This document shows positions 13,414-23,972 of a stretch of 64,000 bases of DNA, in pieces. Origin of the DNA: Ophthalmolycus amberensis. Its lineage: Eukaryota > Chordata > Actinopteri > Perciformes > Zoarcidae. The position numbers and the translations under genes are program-made. The stretch lies in the NCBI GenBank assembly GCA_024529925.1, contig JAFEUB010000812.1, forward strand, positions 435,501 to 499,500, in the 5' to 3' direction. Within the stretch, counting starts at the first letter, position 1. The number at the start of each line of letters is the position of its first letter. The notes under the pieces were generated by a model. It was not told the origin of the DNA, did not search any database, and saw only the letters and a program-made list of their open reading frames with translations.

Positions 13414-14719
13414 TATATATATTTTGAGAATTCATGCCTCGCTCTAAATTTCAAATCCGGATGATCAGTGTAGTTGTTTCGGTCACCTGCCTGAGGTTTC
13501 TCTACACACTGAATTAAGCTAAAAAGTACACGAATCTGAATGAAATACGCTGTTTCGTCTTTGTGTTGATGGTACATGCAAGTCCATCATAGTGTTGCCT
13601 CCTCCTCTCTCATCAGGACACAAAGCCAGCATCGAGCTACCACTGACACCTTGTGGTCACCCACTGAAAATAACTCCAGTTCCAACAGTACTCTGCACTG
13701 CCACAGAGTTAAAGCTCCACTCGTTTTAGACGTCAGAGACTGTATCCAGGTGTTTGAGAGTCCTAGACCTATTATGTGAAAAAGAGTTGTCTAAAGCCTT
13801 CGTCCCTCCAGAGGGAGCTGTGTGAAGTCTGATAACTGTCCTCAAGTGACATCACTTGAGTCAAACAAACACAGGACGAGCGTCCAACAGACCGCTGTTT
13901 GTGTCCTGTGTGAAACTACAAGTAAAAAACGTGAGTCAATAGGGTGATAGTGACTCACATGTCTTGTTTGTTAGTCAAGTTAACGTCAACCATGCTCTTT
14001 TGTGTTTTTTTTTGCCTCAACAGAACTTCCTGTGATGAACGAGACGAAGCTGACACGCAGTCCTACCACGTCCAAAACAACAAGGACGAGGAAAAAACTG
14101 TTTACCGTGAAGTTGCCAAAGTTATGAAGTTAGAGTGCAATGCTTAATCTGTACAGGTATCAACATACTTAGGAAATGTTGCATATGCCGTTCAAATACA
14201 AATTAAAACTTCAAAATACCTCTGCCATCTAAATTTCACAAATTGACACCAACGCATTAATATTGAGTTTTGAGTATTAAATTGAGTTTTAAATTTAAAT
14301 GACACCATCATGAACAAAATACACTGCTTAGAATAAATGAAAAGGCCCGAGGTCTTCAGTGCTGCAGCATAGTCTGAAAGATAAGAAAATAATAAAGTAA
14401 AAAAACAAACAGACAAGCTTGCCTCTGCAAGTCCACAAATCCCCACAAACAATAGCAACACTTCTATTTTGATGAATACATATTGCTTCTGCTAACTTCC
14501 CAATGATGTGCAATCACTATAAACTGGTGTGTGCTCACTCACCTCGGTTTCTAAACTGAAGTCATCTAGGATCTACCTCTGAAGCTCATTTTAAAATGCA
14601 TTTCTCTTAAATTAAGTTTCGGACAAGCAGGAGATTTTGTTTTTATTTAATTCTTTGCATCAGCCCAAAAAGTAAACTTTCCAAGTAAAGGAATATATAT
14701 TTGAAAGAACATTGTTCAT
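10086..14719. other. Gene-less stretch with microsatellites and a possible hAT fragment
   Basis: No exon is recognised. Near 10783-10925 the phrases ACTCCCAACCTCGGGGTC and GGGAGGAGTCATCAAACATT resemble the ends of a common fish hAT family, but I see no clean inverted repeats or target duplication. A (CT)n tract lies near 12985-13015. Confidence 0.45.
13363..13405. repeat. (TG)n microsatellite followed by (TA)n
   Basis: A TG run of about 43 bases followed by an AT-alternating stretch to about 13420. Confidence 0.95.
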
Positions 14720-16550
14720 CTAGAGGCTGTTCTTGAGGTTCATGGTGACCCGACACTTTGAAACACGTCTCTGTAAATGACATACGTCACAAGAAACTGT
14801 GCTTTTTCTCTGAAGGAAACTCACGTCACTGATCCACTCGGTGAAGGAAGAGGTGCGAGTGAACACTGTGGGCTTCCTGTCGGCGTTGCATTTTCCAGAG
14901 GCGACGAAGCTGTTCACGCCCTGCACGTACCACCTGCCATCGCCGCCCCTGCAGTTCAGAGGGCCTCCTGAATCACCCTGAGGAGACAGACAGAAGACAA
15001 GTGCAGGCATCAGACTGACACAGAGCGAATCTGCAGTTGTTGATCGCGTTGGGATGAAGGGAGCGGTGCATACATGGCAGCCAGAGCGGATGTCGCCGCC
15101 ACCGCAGATCATTGTGGGTTTCACATTGTTCCCCCACCAGCCGCTGCTGCTGCAGACGCTGTGGCCCACCACAGGAAGGAGAGCCTGCTGGAGCTTGGAG
15201 GCAATGGGACCCCCACCTGCAGGAATAAAGATTAAAAAACGCAGAGCATCGTCAGGTGGTGTCACATGACGCTTGAGGAGACTCCATCACATTGGTTCGA
15301 AAGTGACTTTGTAATGCTGAGATGACGGGAAGTCAACAAAAAAACTAAAACGTCCTCCGCACATCATCAGAACTATAGTTTCAATGATGTTATGCTGTTT
15401 ATTATTTATTATTCGCGTGTATCTCTCTGCAAAAAAGCAAATAATCCCAATTCCCAAAATGTCCAACTATTCCTTTAAGCATCCAACGATAATATTGCAC
15501 TACAATTACTCTCTAATTATTAATATAATCAATATAATTAGTATAAACCCGGACACCAAGCTCATTAATGGTAACCTTCCCAATAACAGCTACTTTGGGG
15601 ACAAATGTGTTTTATTTTTATTTTTAATTTAATAGTTGTATGGGAGAAAAGGAGAAAGTATGTTTGAATTTAATTTAGTTTGAATATTTTTTTGCCAAAA
15701 ACTTTATTGTGCTGTTGGCTTTGTGGTTTCTGTAAATCCTGCTTTTACGAGACCATGCCCAGAGGTCCACTATCTCATAACAATGTCAACATGATCGTAA
15801 ATCGGATCCCACATCTGCCATTTTACGTTTCCGTTTAACTTCAGACCACTTCTCATTCATTCCTGCACTGCCGAGCTGCCTAATGTTTGGCGTCACAACG
15901 TCGCATTGAATCAGTGTGTTGCCACATTTCAAACACTCACTGTCGATTCTTCCCCAGCCAGTGATGTAGCAAGGGTCGTCGTGAGGAGACACCTCTCCGC
16001 TCACCGGCACACAGGAGGGCTGCACCTTGTCGTTCAGAACGACAGGCGAGGCCAGTTTGATCATCGCAATGTCATTACTGAACACAACAACAACAACAAA
16101 ATCATGTTGGAAATCATGGAAGGAAAGAACTCCAACATGTGATACAGAAATAAATATCATCATCAACTTGAAAACCTTTTTCCCCAAACACAGGAAAGGG
16201 AAATGTCTCAAGTTAATAGCTCAATAACTTATATTATGCGTTTTAGAAAAGGTTACCAAAACCTTTACAAGCCATCCAACCATCTGCGCCAAGGCCAAAC
16301 AATCTGCAGCTTTAAATGGGTGAAATGTCACTGTCCTGGTGTAAAACTATATACTGGACAGCTATTTGTTTTTATTTGAAACATAAGTTGAAAACTGCTG
16401 TATAGAGGAGATGTATTCACTCACCCACAAGACACGCAGTTATCCTTCCAGCGAGGGTGAACCACCATCTTCTCCACACTTCTAATCTGCTCATAGCTCT
16501 CCTCTTTGGTGAGGTCATACTCGCCCATTACCACACGGTAGGTATGCGAT
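14720..16550 (-). pseudogene. Elastase-3-like pancreatic serine protease, 5' exons missing
   Basis: Four exons are traced, all with GT/AG edges and matching phases: 16425-16550, 15941-16077, 15074-15216 and 14720-14977. They encode the C-terminal part of a chymotrypsin-like (S1) protease. Visible in order are the VVMGEYDL strand, the catalytic Asp in NDIAMIKL, CYITGWGR, LQQALLPVV with WWG, IRSGC and the catalytic Ser in GDSGGPLNC. LQQALLPVV and SGCHGDSGGPLNC point to the elastase-3/proproteinase E subfamily (human CELA3, zebrafish ela3l). The normal product would be a secreted digestive zymogen of the pancreas. I could not find exons for the signal peptide, the activation peptide or the catalytic-His motif (TAGHC or TAAHC) between 16551 and 19500. 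The 3' end also reads on: after EWISD, where the family usually stops, the frame continues about 30 codons to a TAG. This is probably a decayed or partial copy; distant 5' exons cannot be excluded. Confidence 0.8.
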
Positions 16551-16811
16551 CTGACACACAGATATATATGTGTGTAAAAAAAGATAAAGATGTGCAAAGG
16601 TTCTTAAATAAAAAATATCGCTTTCCAGAAATCTCTTTATGTCCTTTGAATTAAAAATGATGCTCACTATAGAAGGACAATGTGTGTGTGTCTTGAAATA
16701 TATCAACATATAATCATCATAATCAACCTTGTAACCTTTAATACGCAGGTAAAGAAAAGTTGTGTGCATGAGAAAACAGGATGCCGAGCCAGGTGGTATA
16801 AGAAAGGGAAC

Positions 16812-17195
16812 TGTCAGGCCACAATTAGTGGAGCGTCCACCGATGACGGGTATAGAGGAAATCAGAAAAAAAAGCACACAGAGGGATGTGATGTATGGCA
16901 ACCAAGGGATCCGTTAGGGGACGAGAGTCCTGGGCTCCCAGTACATTCACAGACACATTTCCTACAACTCATCTCAGTGAGCGTGTCTGGGGACCAATAA
17001 GTTACCAAGCCTGGGGCAGAGTGAGGGTATAAAATGATGTCAATTTTCATTGTGATGACTTCACAATGAAAAGTGTTGATCCTGGAACAACTCGGTGTGC
17101 TTGTAATCTGTGTGATACAAATAAACCTACGTGGAGTGAAGAAGATCCAATCTCTCTTGTGTTCTGTGGGGGTTCGTTACTGAGTTCCTGATAGT
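16812..17195 (+). mobile_element. Possible solo LTR or LTR-like promoter unit
   Basis: Within under 400 bases on the plus strand there is a TGTCAGG start, a CCAAT motif near 16994, a TATA box (GTATAAAA, 17027-17034), a perfect 12-bp-arm hairpin at 17044-17072, and an AATAAA polyadenylation signal near 17121. That order matches the U3-R layout of a retroelement LTR. I could not fix the 3' edge or find a target duplication, and no internal retroviral genes are present. The alternative is a chance or residual promoter. It lies exactly where the missing 5' exons of the elastase would be expected. Confidence 0.3.
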
Positions 17196-17454
17196 GAGAT
17201 CTTGTGGTGTCTTAGCATTAGTCAGATAGCAACAGTTATTAAGTCAGCAGTTATGGAATAGGTTTTAATAATAAGTCATATAATCAACGACGCTGATCAT
17301 CACAAATCAATCACATTCCAAAAATGTCCTTGTTTACAAAATGTCCACTACTTTCAAATAAGACATTCTGTGTCCTCTCTTTTCAAAAATGTCCTCACTC
17401 TGATGGTCTAAAACTAGAGTAACTGCCACTCACACATGCTGCTGTTTTTCTTAC

Positions 17455-18333
17455 CTAATGTGGTAGTTTGGATCTTCTTGCCCATTCTCACAGCCGGCAC
17501 CCAAACACACACCTTCCTCCTCCAGTAACCTCTGGCAGTAAAGCACATCTAGCTCCACTCCTAACTAGGGTTGGGTACCGAAACTCGGTGCCAATATGGC
17601 ACCGGTTCCATAGTTGCAGAGTTTATTGTGTCAGAGAGGTCGCGGGAGGTCAAGCAGATTTGTCATTTTGGAACCTGTTCCATTATACTTTTATATACTA
17701 TATAACTATATATTTCACTTGATTTATCTATAATAGTATTCAATCTATCCAAATAGAAGCGGTTTGGCATCATTATGAGAGCCTGAGGCATCTCTAAACC
17801 CTCTCTGTGTTGCAGAATGACAATAAATGATCCAACTTTTTACCTTGACAATCCACAAAGCAGCTTTTAGGATAATTAATGAACAAGTGCATGGAGGTAT
17901 TGGCTGACATCACATATAGCATTCAGCAAAAACAATGTATAGACTCAGACAAAAATAATCCCTCTCAATCATCACAGATGACCCATTAAAAGTGCGGCGG
18001 TGTCTGTAGGTCTTTTCACACTGCAACAATAATCCAATAATACAACATGTATAGAATATACATGTTATGTGCTTTTACATGGAAATGTTGCCAATAATGA
18101 AAGGATATGAATTTGTCTTCCGCCACTGCTGATTCAGTTATTCGTTAGACACAAACACACCTTTTTCTGCAACCTTTCTCCTGAAAGATAACTTTTCTTT
18201 TGATTGAATCAGATTAGTTCAAGGTTTGATTTACCTGTTTAATCTCCTCTGTGATGCGTGCAGCAAGACTCTGCAGGCTCGTTGGGGCTCTGATCCAGCG
18301 CACCGCGGGGTTAACCTCCCGCACGGAACTCAT
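17455..18333 (-). pseudogene. Alanine aminotransferase-like remnant: first and penultimate exons only
   Basis: Two exons of a second aminotransferase copy survive. The first, 18235-18333, starts with ATG and encodes 33 residues (MSSVREVNPAVRWIRAP...) ending EEIKQ in phase 0 before GTAAAT. The second, 17455-17564, encodes VLYCQRLLEEEGVCLGAGC... through PNYHIR and ends before GTAAGA. It corresponds to the tenth of the eleven exons in the neighbouring copy at 19.6-24.0 kb. Exons 2-9 and 11 are not found, so the substrate- and cofactor-binding core is gone. Both exons resemble the neighbouring copy, including the unusual LGAGC in place of the VPGSG seen in mammalian enzymes, which implies a local tandem duplication followed by deletion. 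A hAT-like end abuts the acceptor of the second exon. The two phases would still join, giving a protein of about 70 residues, but I see no function for it. Confidence 0.8.
17566..17690. mobile_element. Fragment of a hAT-like element (GGTTGGGTACCG end)
   Basis: The sequence TAGGGTTGGGTACCGAAACT and the following palindromic GGTGCC/GGCACC phrase are familiar as one end of a widespread fish DNA-transposon family. The partner end and the 8-bp duplication (expected CTCCTAAC) are not seen, so it is truncated. Its terminus supplies the CCCTAG that serves as splice acceptor for the adjacent aminotransferase exon. Confidence 0.5.
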
Positions 18334-19554
18334 CTCTGTCTGACCGATGACGTCTCAATGAGAAGATCGAAGCTCATACAAGGTGTTTTTTTTTACATTA
18401 ATGCGCCGCTTCTTTGACTTTACCGAACGACTGGCTCAGTAACTGTTATCTATCTGAATCGTGGTGAAACACCACTGGATCTCACTATTAGGAAATCATT
18501 AACGAACACCCACGTGGGTACAGAACGCAAGAGAGATTGGATTTTCTTCAGTTCACACAGATTTATTTGCATCACAAAGTATACAAGTAAACCGAGCTGT
18601 CCAGAGTCAACTACCGGTAACTTCACAATAGCATTGTACAACTTTATACCTCCATTCTACCCTAAGTCTTCCCCCTCTTCGGAGATGTCCTCCTCCTCCT
18701 CTGAACTTTCACTGAGACAAGTTACACTGTGTACCTCGGCCAAGTCATAACAGGCATAACTCACATTTGGCCTGGCTATATTTTGAGCTCCTGTAATTTA
18801 GGGCGTTTGTCAGAATATCTGTCAGTTTAACCACTTTTGCAGTAAAATATACAATAACCAATTTCATATGTGGGAGACCTAAGAGAATATGGTAAAAATG
18901 ATTGATAACTTTGTTTTCTCTGAGGGTTATCTCAAAAACTAAAGAGACTGTGGAGAGGTGGTGCATGCAGACCGCATGAACACACAGTGTGAGTGTAAAG
19001 TGGAAGTATAAAGTAGCAGAAAATGGAATTACTAAAGTAAAGTACCTCAAAATTAAACTACAGTATTGAGTAACTGTATTAAGTTACTTTCCACCACTTT
19101 GTTCCAGACTAATACAAACATTTAATAGAGTGATCATTTTTAAAGACATTCATGGTCTCCAGAGGATGAATCCCACTGACTCTTCCTCCAGTGCACCATT
19201 GGGTTGACATTTTTGTTTTGACAATGTGTTTGTGTTAATTAGATTAGATAGGTTCGATTTTTTTTCTACAAATGTGTTATTCTTCTGTTTTAGCTGATGG
19301 TGCATACCAATCTGTTTGTTAAGGATGAAGAATTTTAAGATTCTTTTATTTGCAGAAGAAAAAATTTTTTTTTCTTATTTCATGACTAAAAGGTATAAAT
19401 CAGTCACAGTACAGTCAAAGTTTTTTGGGGAAAAATGTGAAGCAAAGAAACAAAGTAAAGGATCGACACTTGAGTTGAGGATCCGTCCTTCGACACAGGG
19501 GGGTACATGTTGGGTCACAAAATGTCCCCCGTGTCTCCATCCTTCACACGCCTG
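18334..19554. other. Intergenic spacer between the two aminotransferase copies
   Basis: No exon is recognised. A CRE-like GACGTCAT lies just 5' of the ATG of the downstream remnant, on the minus strand near 18346-18353. Near 19020-19100 the sequence resembles one end of the AAGTA-rich interspersed repeat that also occurs at 28-29.7 kb. Confidence 0.45.
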
Positions 19555-22500
19555 TCAGGGTGAGGAAGTGTGTCCATGAAGGTAAAATAAGCCGAGGCCA
19601 GCCAGGACCTCCTCCAGGGTGTCAGGAAGAACAAGGATACATAACCTAAGAGACAAAAAACCCACAATATTTCATTTTGAGGAAATAAAATATACTCGAA
19701 TAATCTGCCAAACTTCATGTCTCTCACCTCAGATGGTAGTTGCCAGTTGTTTCACCATACTGACACCCTGCTCCTAAACACACACCCTTATCTTCTAGTA
19801 ACATCTGACAATACAGAACATCTGCCTCCACCTCCAATATCTAGAAGCAGAGATGTGAATATTTTCAGTAACTTGTTATTGCTGTAACTGACAGAATCAC
19901 TTCATAAGTAGCTTGTTTTGTTTAGTTTTTTCTCAGAGCTCGTAGTTGCTGGAAAATGAATGTGATGAGTCTATATTGAATGCTAACTAACTTCATATGT
20001 TAACTCCTTGTACAATTTCTTAAACAGGCAAAAATACCAAATGTCATCACATTGCACGACATTTCGTTACATGACGGTTACTAATAATTGTCCACCTTGG
20101 CCTTCTCTATAATCTCAGACGGTAAATGCAGGCGGGGATAAAGGTAGATTCCCCCCATCGCTGGCTGACAGCTCATCCCTGGTAGCTCATTCAGGAACTC
20201 CTGAGCCCGCTGAGCATTCTGGGACAAAGTAGCCCGAGTGAGGAGAATCTCCTTCAAAAAAAACAACAACAACAAAGATCAAACTTCATATTGTAAGTGG
20301 TAATGCAACACAGGACAATAATGTATACTGTATAGGGATACGTCTGTCTGAGCGAAAGAAGCAGCAAAATGAGCGTCGATGCGAGACTCTAATAATCTTT
20401 TGTAAGCCCAAAGAGGTGCTGCAGATGTCTCACCTGAGTGTATGTGTCAAAGGAAAGGTCCCCCGGTTGTGGTGGGTTGACCATGATGTCCAAAGCAAGC
20501 TGTCCTGTGACTGGAGAATTGATACCAGTACACAACATAGTATCAACAAAATGCATCACCTCTGGGTCAATGTTGACCAGCTCCATGTATCCTGCCCTCA
20601 GGCCGCACCTGAGAAACAGATACAGAAGTTATTTGGTTACTTGTTAAGTTGATTGTTTAATTTTCTTGTTTGTGTTGGGTCATGATAGTTTCAGCAGCAC
20701 TACTTTTCCATTTTCTTCATTGTTAAATTTGAACTATTATTCAAATTATTATGAGCATTATGATCACGGTCAATCCCACATACATGATACGTCAATCAGC
20801 CAATGAAAATAGTCTCCAACAAATATGCTATTACCTCCCATTTGAGTAACATTTGTTAAAAACTACAAAGCTAGACAAACTATTAATTTGGGAGCTGTTT
20901 TATTTTTAAGGATTTACATCTTCAGTTTGAATGGTTACCTGTTGTTATATGATGCTGCCAGCAAACACAATAGCAAAATACTATCAAAATGCCATAAGTG
21001 CACAAAATGCAAGCATGAGAGACAAAACTCACTCTCCCATCTGGCCACTGGATAAAGAGTAGAAGGAGACCAACTGCACTGTCTCCGAGTACTCCTTGTC
21101 CATCTCAAACAGGACTCTCTTATAGGAGATAAACTCCCGGCCCTCTCCATACACACTGTCCTGGTACACCTGCAGTGCAGAGAAAAGGAATTGATAGATG
21201 ATGAAAGACTGTGCAAGCAAAAGGCTTACGTATTAAATCCCAATCTGAAGATACAGTTTGTGATCACCTCATCAACCAACAGCAAGAGTCTCTCAGCAGC
21301 TGCAAACTGGATCACTTCCTCTATTGATTTCCAGTCCTGCACATGACCTAGGGAGACAAACAGCAGCATACACAGTGATGAAACCAAGGAAGTTTAAACA
21401 GGTGGCTTTAATATAGCTACTATGTGTAGTGTACCTGTGGGGTTTCCTGGGTTGCTGATGTAAATGGCTCTGGGTTCGCAGCATCCCCTTGCGGTCTTCA
21501 GAGTTCGATGCAGCTCGTCCAGGTCCACAGCCCAGCCTCGGTCCTCCATCAGCTGGTATGGCACCAGAGTCACCCCGCCCTCATCCAGAAGTGCTGGCAG
21601 GGTGTGTGGGCAGGGCATCGGGGTCAACACGCCTGTCTGGGTCTCCTCTTCCCCACTGGCCAGCAGCTTCACAACCACCTTAACGCAACAGATCAATCAA
21701 ACGTACCATATATTTATGTTCAGTTGTTCCATCATTTTAACATTCTGAGCTTTAAAGAATCATTCTAGTTAGTAACAACGTGTGTCTTATTGTGAGGAGT
21801 TTGGGCCAATATTTCTATCAGTTATGACATTTTAAATAAGGCAATGATTACTAAGATGTATGAATTCCAACAGGTCAAGAAACACAAGCGGTCAGAAGTT
21901 CAAACTGTCCGTTATAAACATCCACCACGGTGTACAGCCTGACTTCCTGGTTCAACTTTGACCTATACTTGTGGTAAGTAGGTCATACTTTTTCTGTATG
22001 CCTGTCTTCAAAAGCTTTTGGTTATGACTGACCTTTAGAGATTCCAATTTTTTGTCCCATGCTCAAACTATAACTAGTTGCAGTGGAATGAGGAGTGGCG
22101 TAAGGCTAGTGTGAGATAAATGATAATGATTATAAGAGTAAAAAAACTATAAAAGTATGAGGTTGAAAAGTATTTTAATGTTTATTGAACCGTCAGGTTG
22201 GCTGTGCAGTTTTTCAGAATATTTTAAATTATATTTTTTTTATTAAATGTACACATGTCACGGTTGTAAGGCAAACTACATGTACAGTGCAAATGTGCAG
22301 GATTCACAGAGGAAAACATGCTAATTTTGAGAATCTACAAAGGTCAAAGTTCCCCCCCGAGGAGAGAATCATTTTCTAAGTCTCTCTGTGTTGGACATCA
22401 CCAATTTTTCTTATGCTTGTTCTCAAAATTTTGTTCATCTGTCATTGAAATTTTGCTGTCTGTTCTCGATGAGTACAGTAACTCGGAAATTATGGTCAGA

Positions 22501-23972
22501 ATAATCCTTTAAGGTCCATATGCCTGTGATATTATTTCAGAGTGTACTTGGAGAATGAGTAGTGGTGATAGAAGTAATAAAAGATGACTGTTTTGTTTAT
22601 ACCATCAGGGCACTTTGAAAACCAGCAGAAATGAAGACTTCTTTGGCGTATGAAGGCACTCCACCGTCTCGTCTCATGATGAACTCAGCAATGCTTTGCC
22701 TGACATGAAGTATGCCAGAGGAGGCTGTGTAGGAACCTGTGGGTGGATCAATCATTGGACATGCTACTGTGTTTGTCGACAGTTGGTAATTAAAATGCAA
22801 GTAAGTCATGTTTTTAAAAGTCTGACACATTGTACAGAAACAGCCTCTCGCCAGTCCTCACCCACGCTTCCTCCATCGCAGGCCTCCAGGAGCCTCCGAG
22901 CCCTCAGCCTGACATCCAGAGGAAGAGATTTTTTTCCCAGCAGCTGAGGGAGCAGACACACTGCCAAGACCTGAGGAAATAGGCTGGACTTATAGCAATA
23001 AGTTACAGAATATTTTTATAACTTTGCTTGAATCTACCTTGCTGAAAAGAGTATCAAAGTCAAGAAATCTGCAGCACAGAGAACATGGTTACAAAAAATA
23101 CAACACAAACTTAAAATAACGTACCTAAATAGAATATGAAGAGAGCAATCAAGGATCGACGAAACATGTGTGATCAGAAGGATGATGTCAAATTTATAAC
23201 ATAACAGTTTGTCATTATACCATTGCAATGACTACAAAAAATATATATAAATGAATGTAATATAATTATTGAAAATAAATACGTGAAATGGATAAAATCA
23301 AAACACAGATCATCGACATTATTAACAAAACTTAAAAAATTTAAATGACCTGAAACTAACCTGGCGAACAAATGTAATTGGTTTCATTCCTGCTCTGTGG
23401 GGATCGCCTGAGCTGACATCAATCACCTCTTTAAAGGGTTTCAGCGCCCCCTGCAGGACAACATATTGATGCAGGAAAGGATTAGCTACAGTCTGGATTG
23501 AAGACCAAATCTATAATTATGGTTTATGGCAAATGTATAAACTTGTGTAAGCTTATTACTCCACCTTTAAACTATACAGTATACAAATGAATTGTGTTTT
23601 GTTACTTTGGTATGAATCAGTTGCTAATGATAAACTAGACATTTATGATGATAAACAGGTATTTCATTGGTTTGATGGAAGTTGCTTTGACACATAGACT
23701 CCACATCTTAACTTACAGACCACAATGTAAGTGGTATTAGAAGTTAGAAGTAAATCTTTCACTTTGTTGTACATCCTTCCATTTTCAAAAAATGCATCTA
23801 TGTCTCCAGTATATACACACACTGAATGTGAAGCTGGATAAATAAAGGTAGATTATCGGCACTTACCAGTGTGATGTCCTGTGTGATGTGTGCAGTCCAG
23901 AATCTGCAGTCGACTGTGTGGTGACACTCTAATCCCCCTCACCCTGGGATTCACATGTTCCAGTGAACACAT
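19555..23972 (-). pseudogene. Alanine aminotransferase (GPT/GPT2)-like gene lacking the catalytic lysine, exon-1 frameshift
   Basis: Eleven exons: 23867-23972, 23361-23450, 22862-22970, 22603-22736, 21435-21678, 21268-21347, 21033-21169, 20434-20608, 20096-20251, 19728-19840 and 19555-19645. Exons 2-11 join in perfect phase; with a repaired exon 1 the length would be about 477 residues, against 496 for human GPT. Family landmarks are KPFKEVIDVSSGDP, the RRDGG helix, SNPGNPT, the PLP-site Asp in VDEVYQ, and GECG. A working enzyme moves the amino group of alanine to 2-oxoglutarate using PLP. Here the cofactor lysine of SKGYMGECG is serine (SSGQMGECG; codon at 21047-21049). The usual QYPLYS reads CPHTLP, and the phosphate-binding GAS reads GFQ. 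Exon 1 is 106 nt where phase 0 is needed: one extra base near the CTGCAGATTCTGG segment shifts the frame, leading to a stop in exon 2. It is either a recent pseudogene, or a pseudoenzyme with a sequencing error or an alternative first exon. It is 3' to naprt and plcg1 and just upstream of a second, fragmentary copy. Confidence 0.85.
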
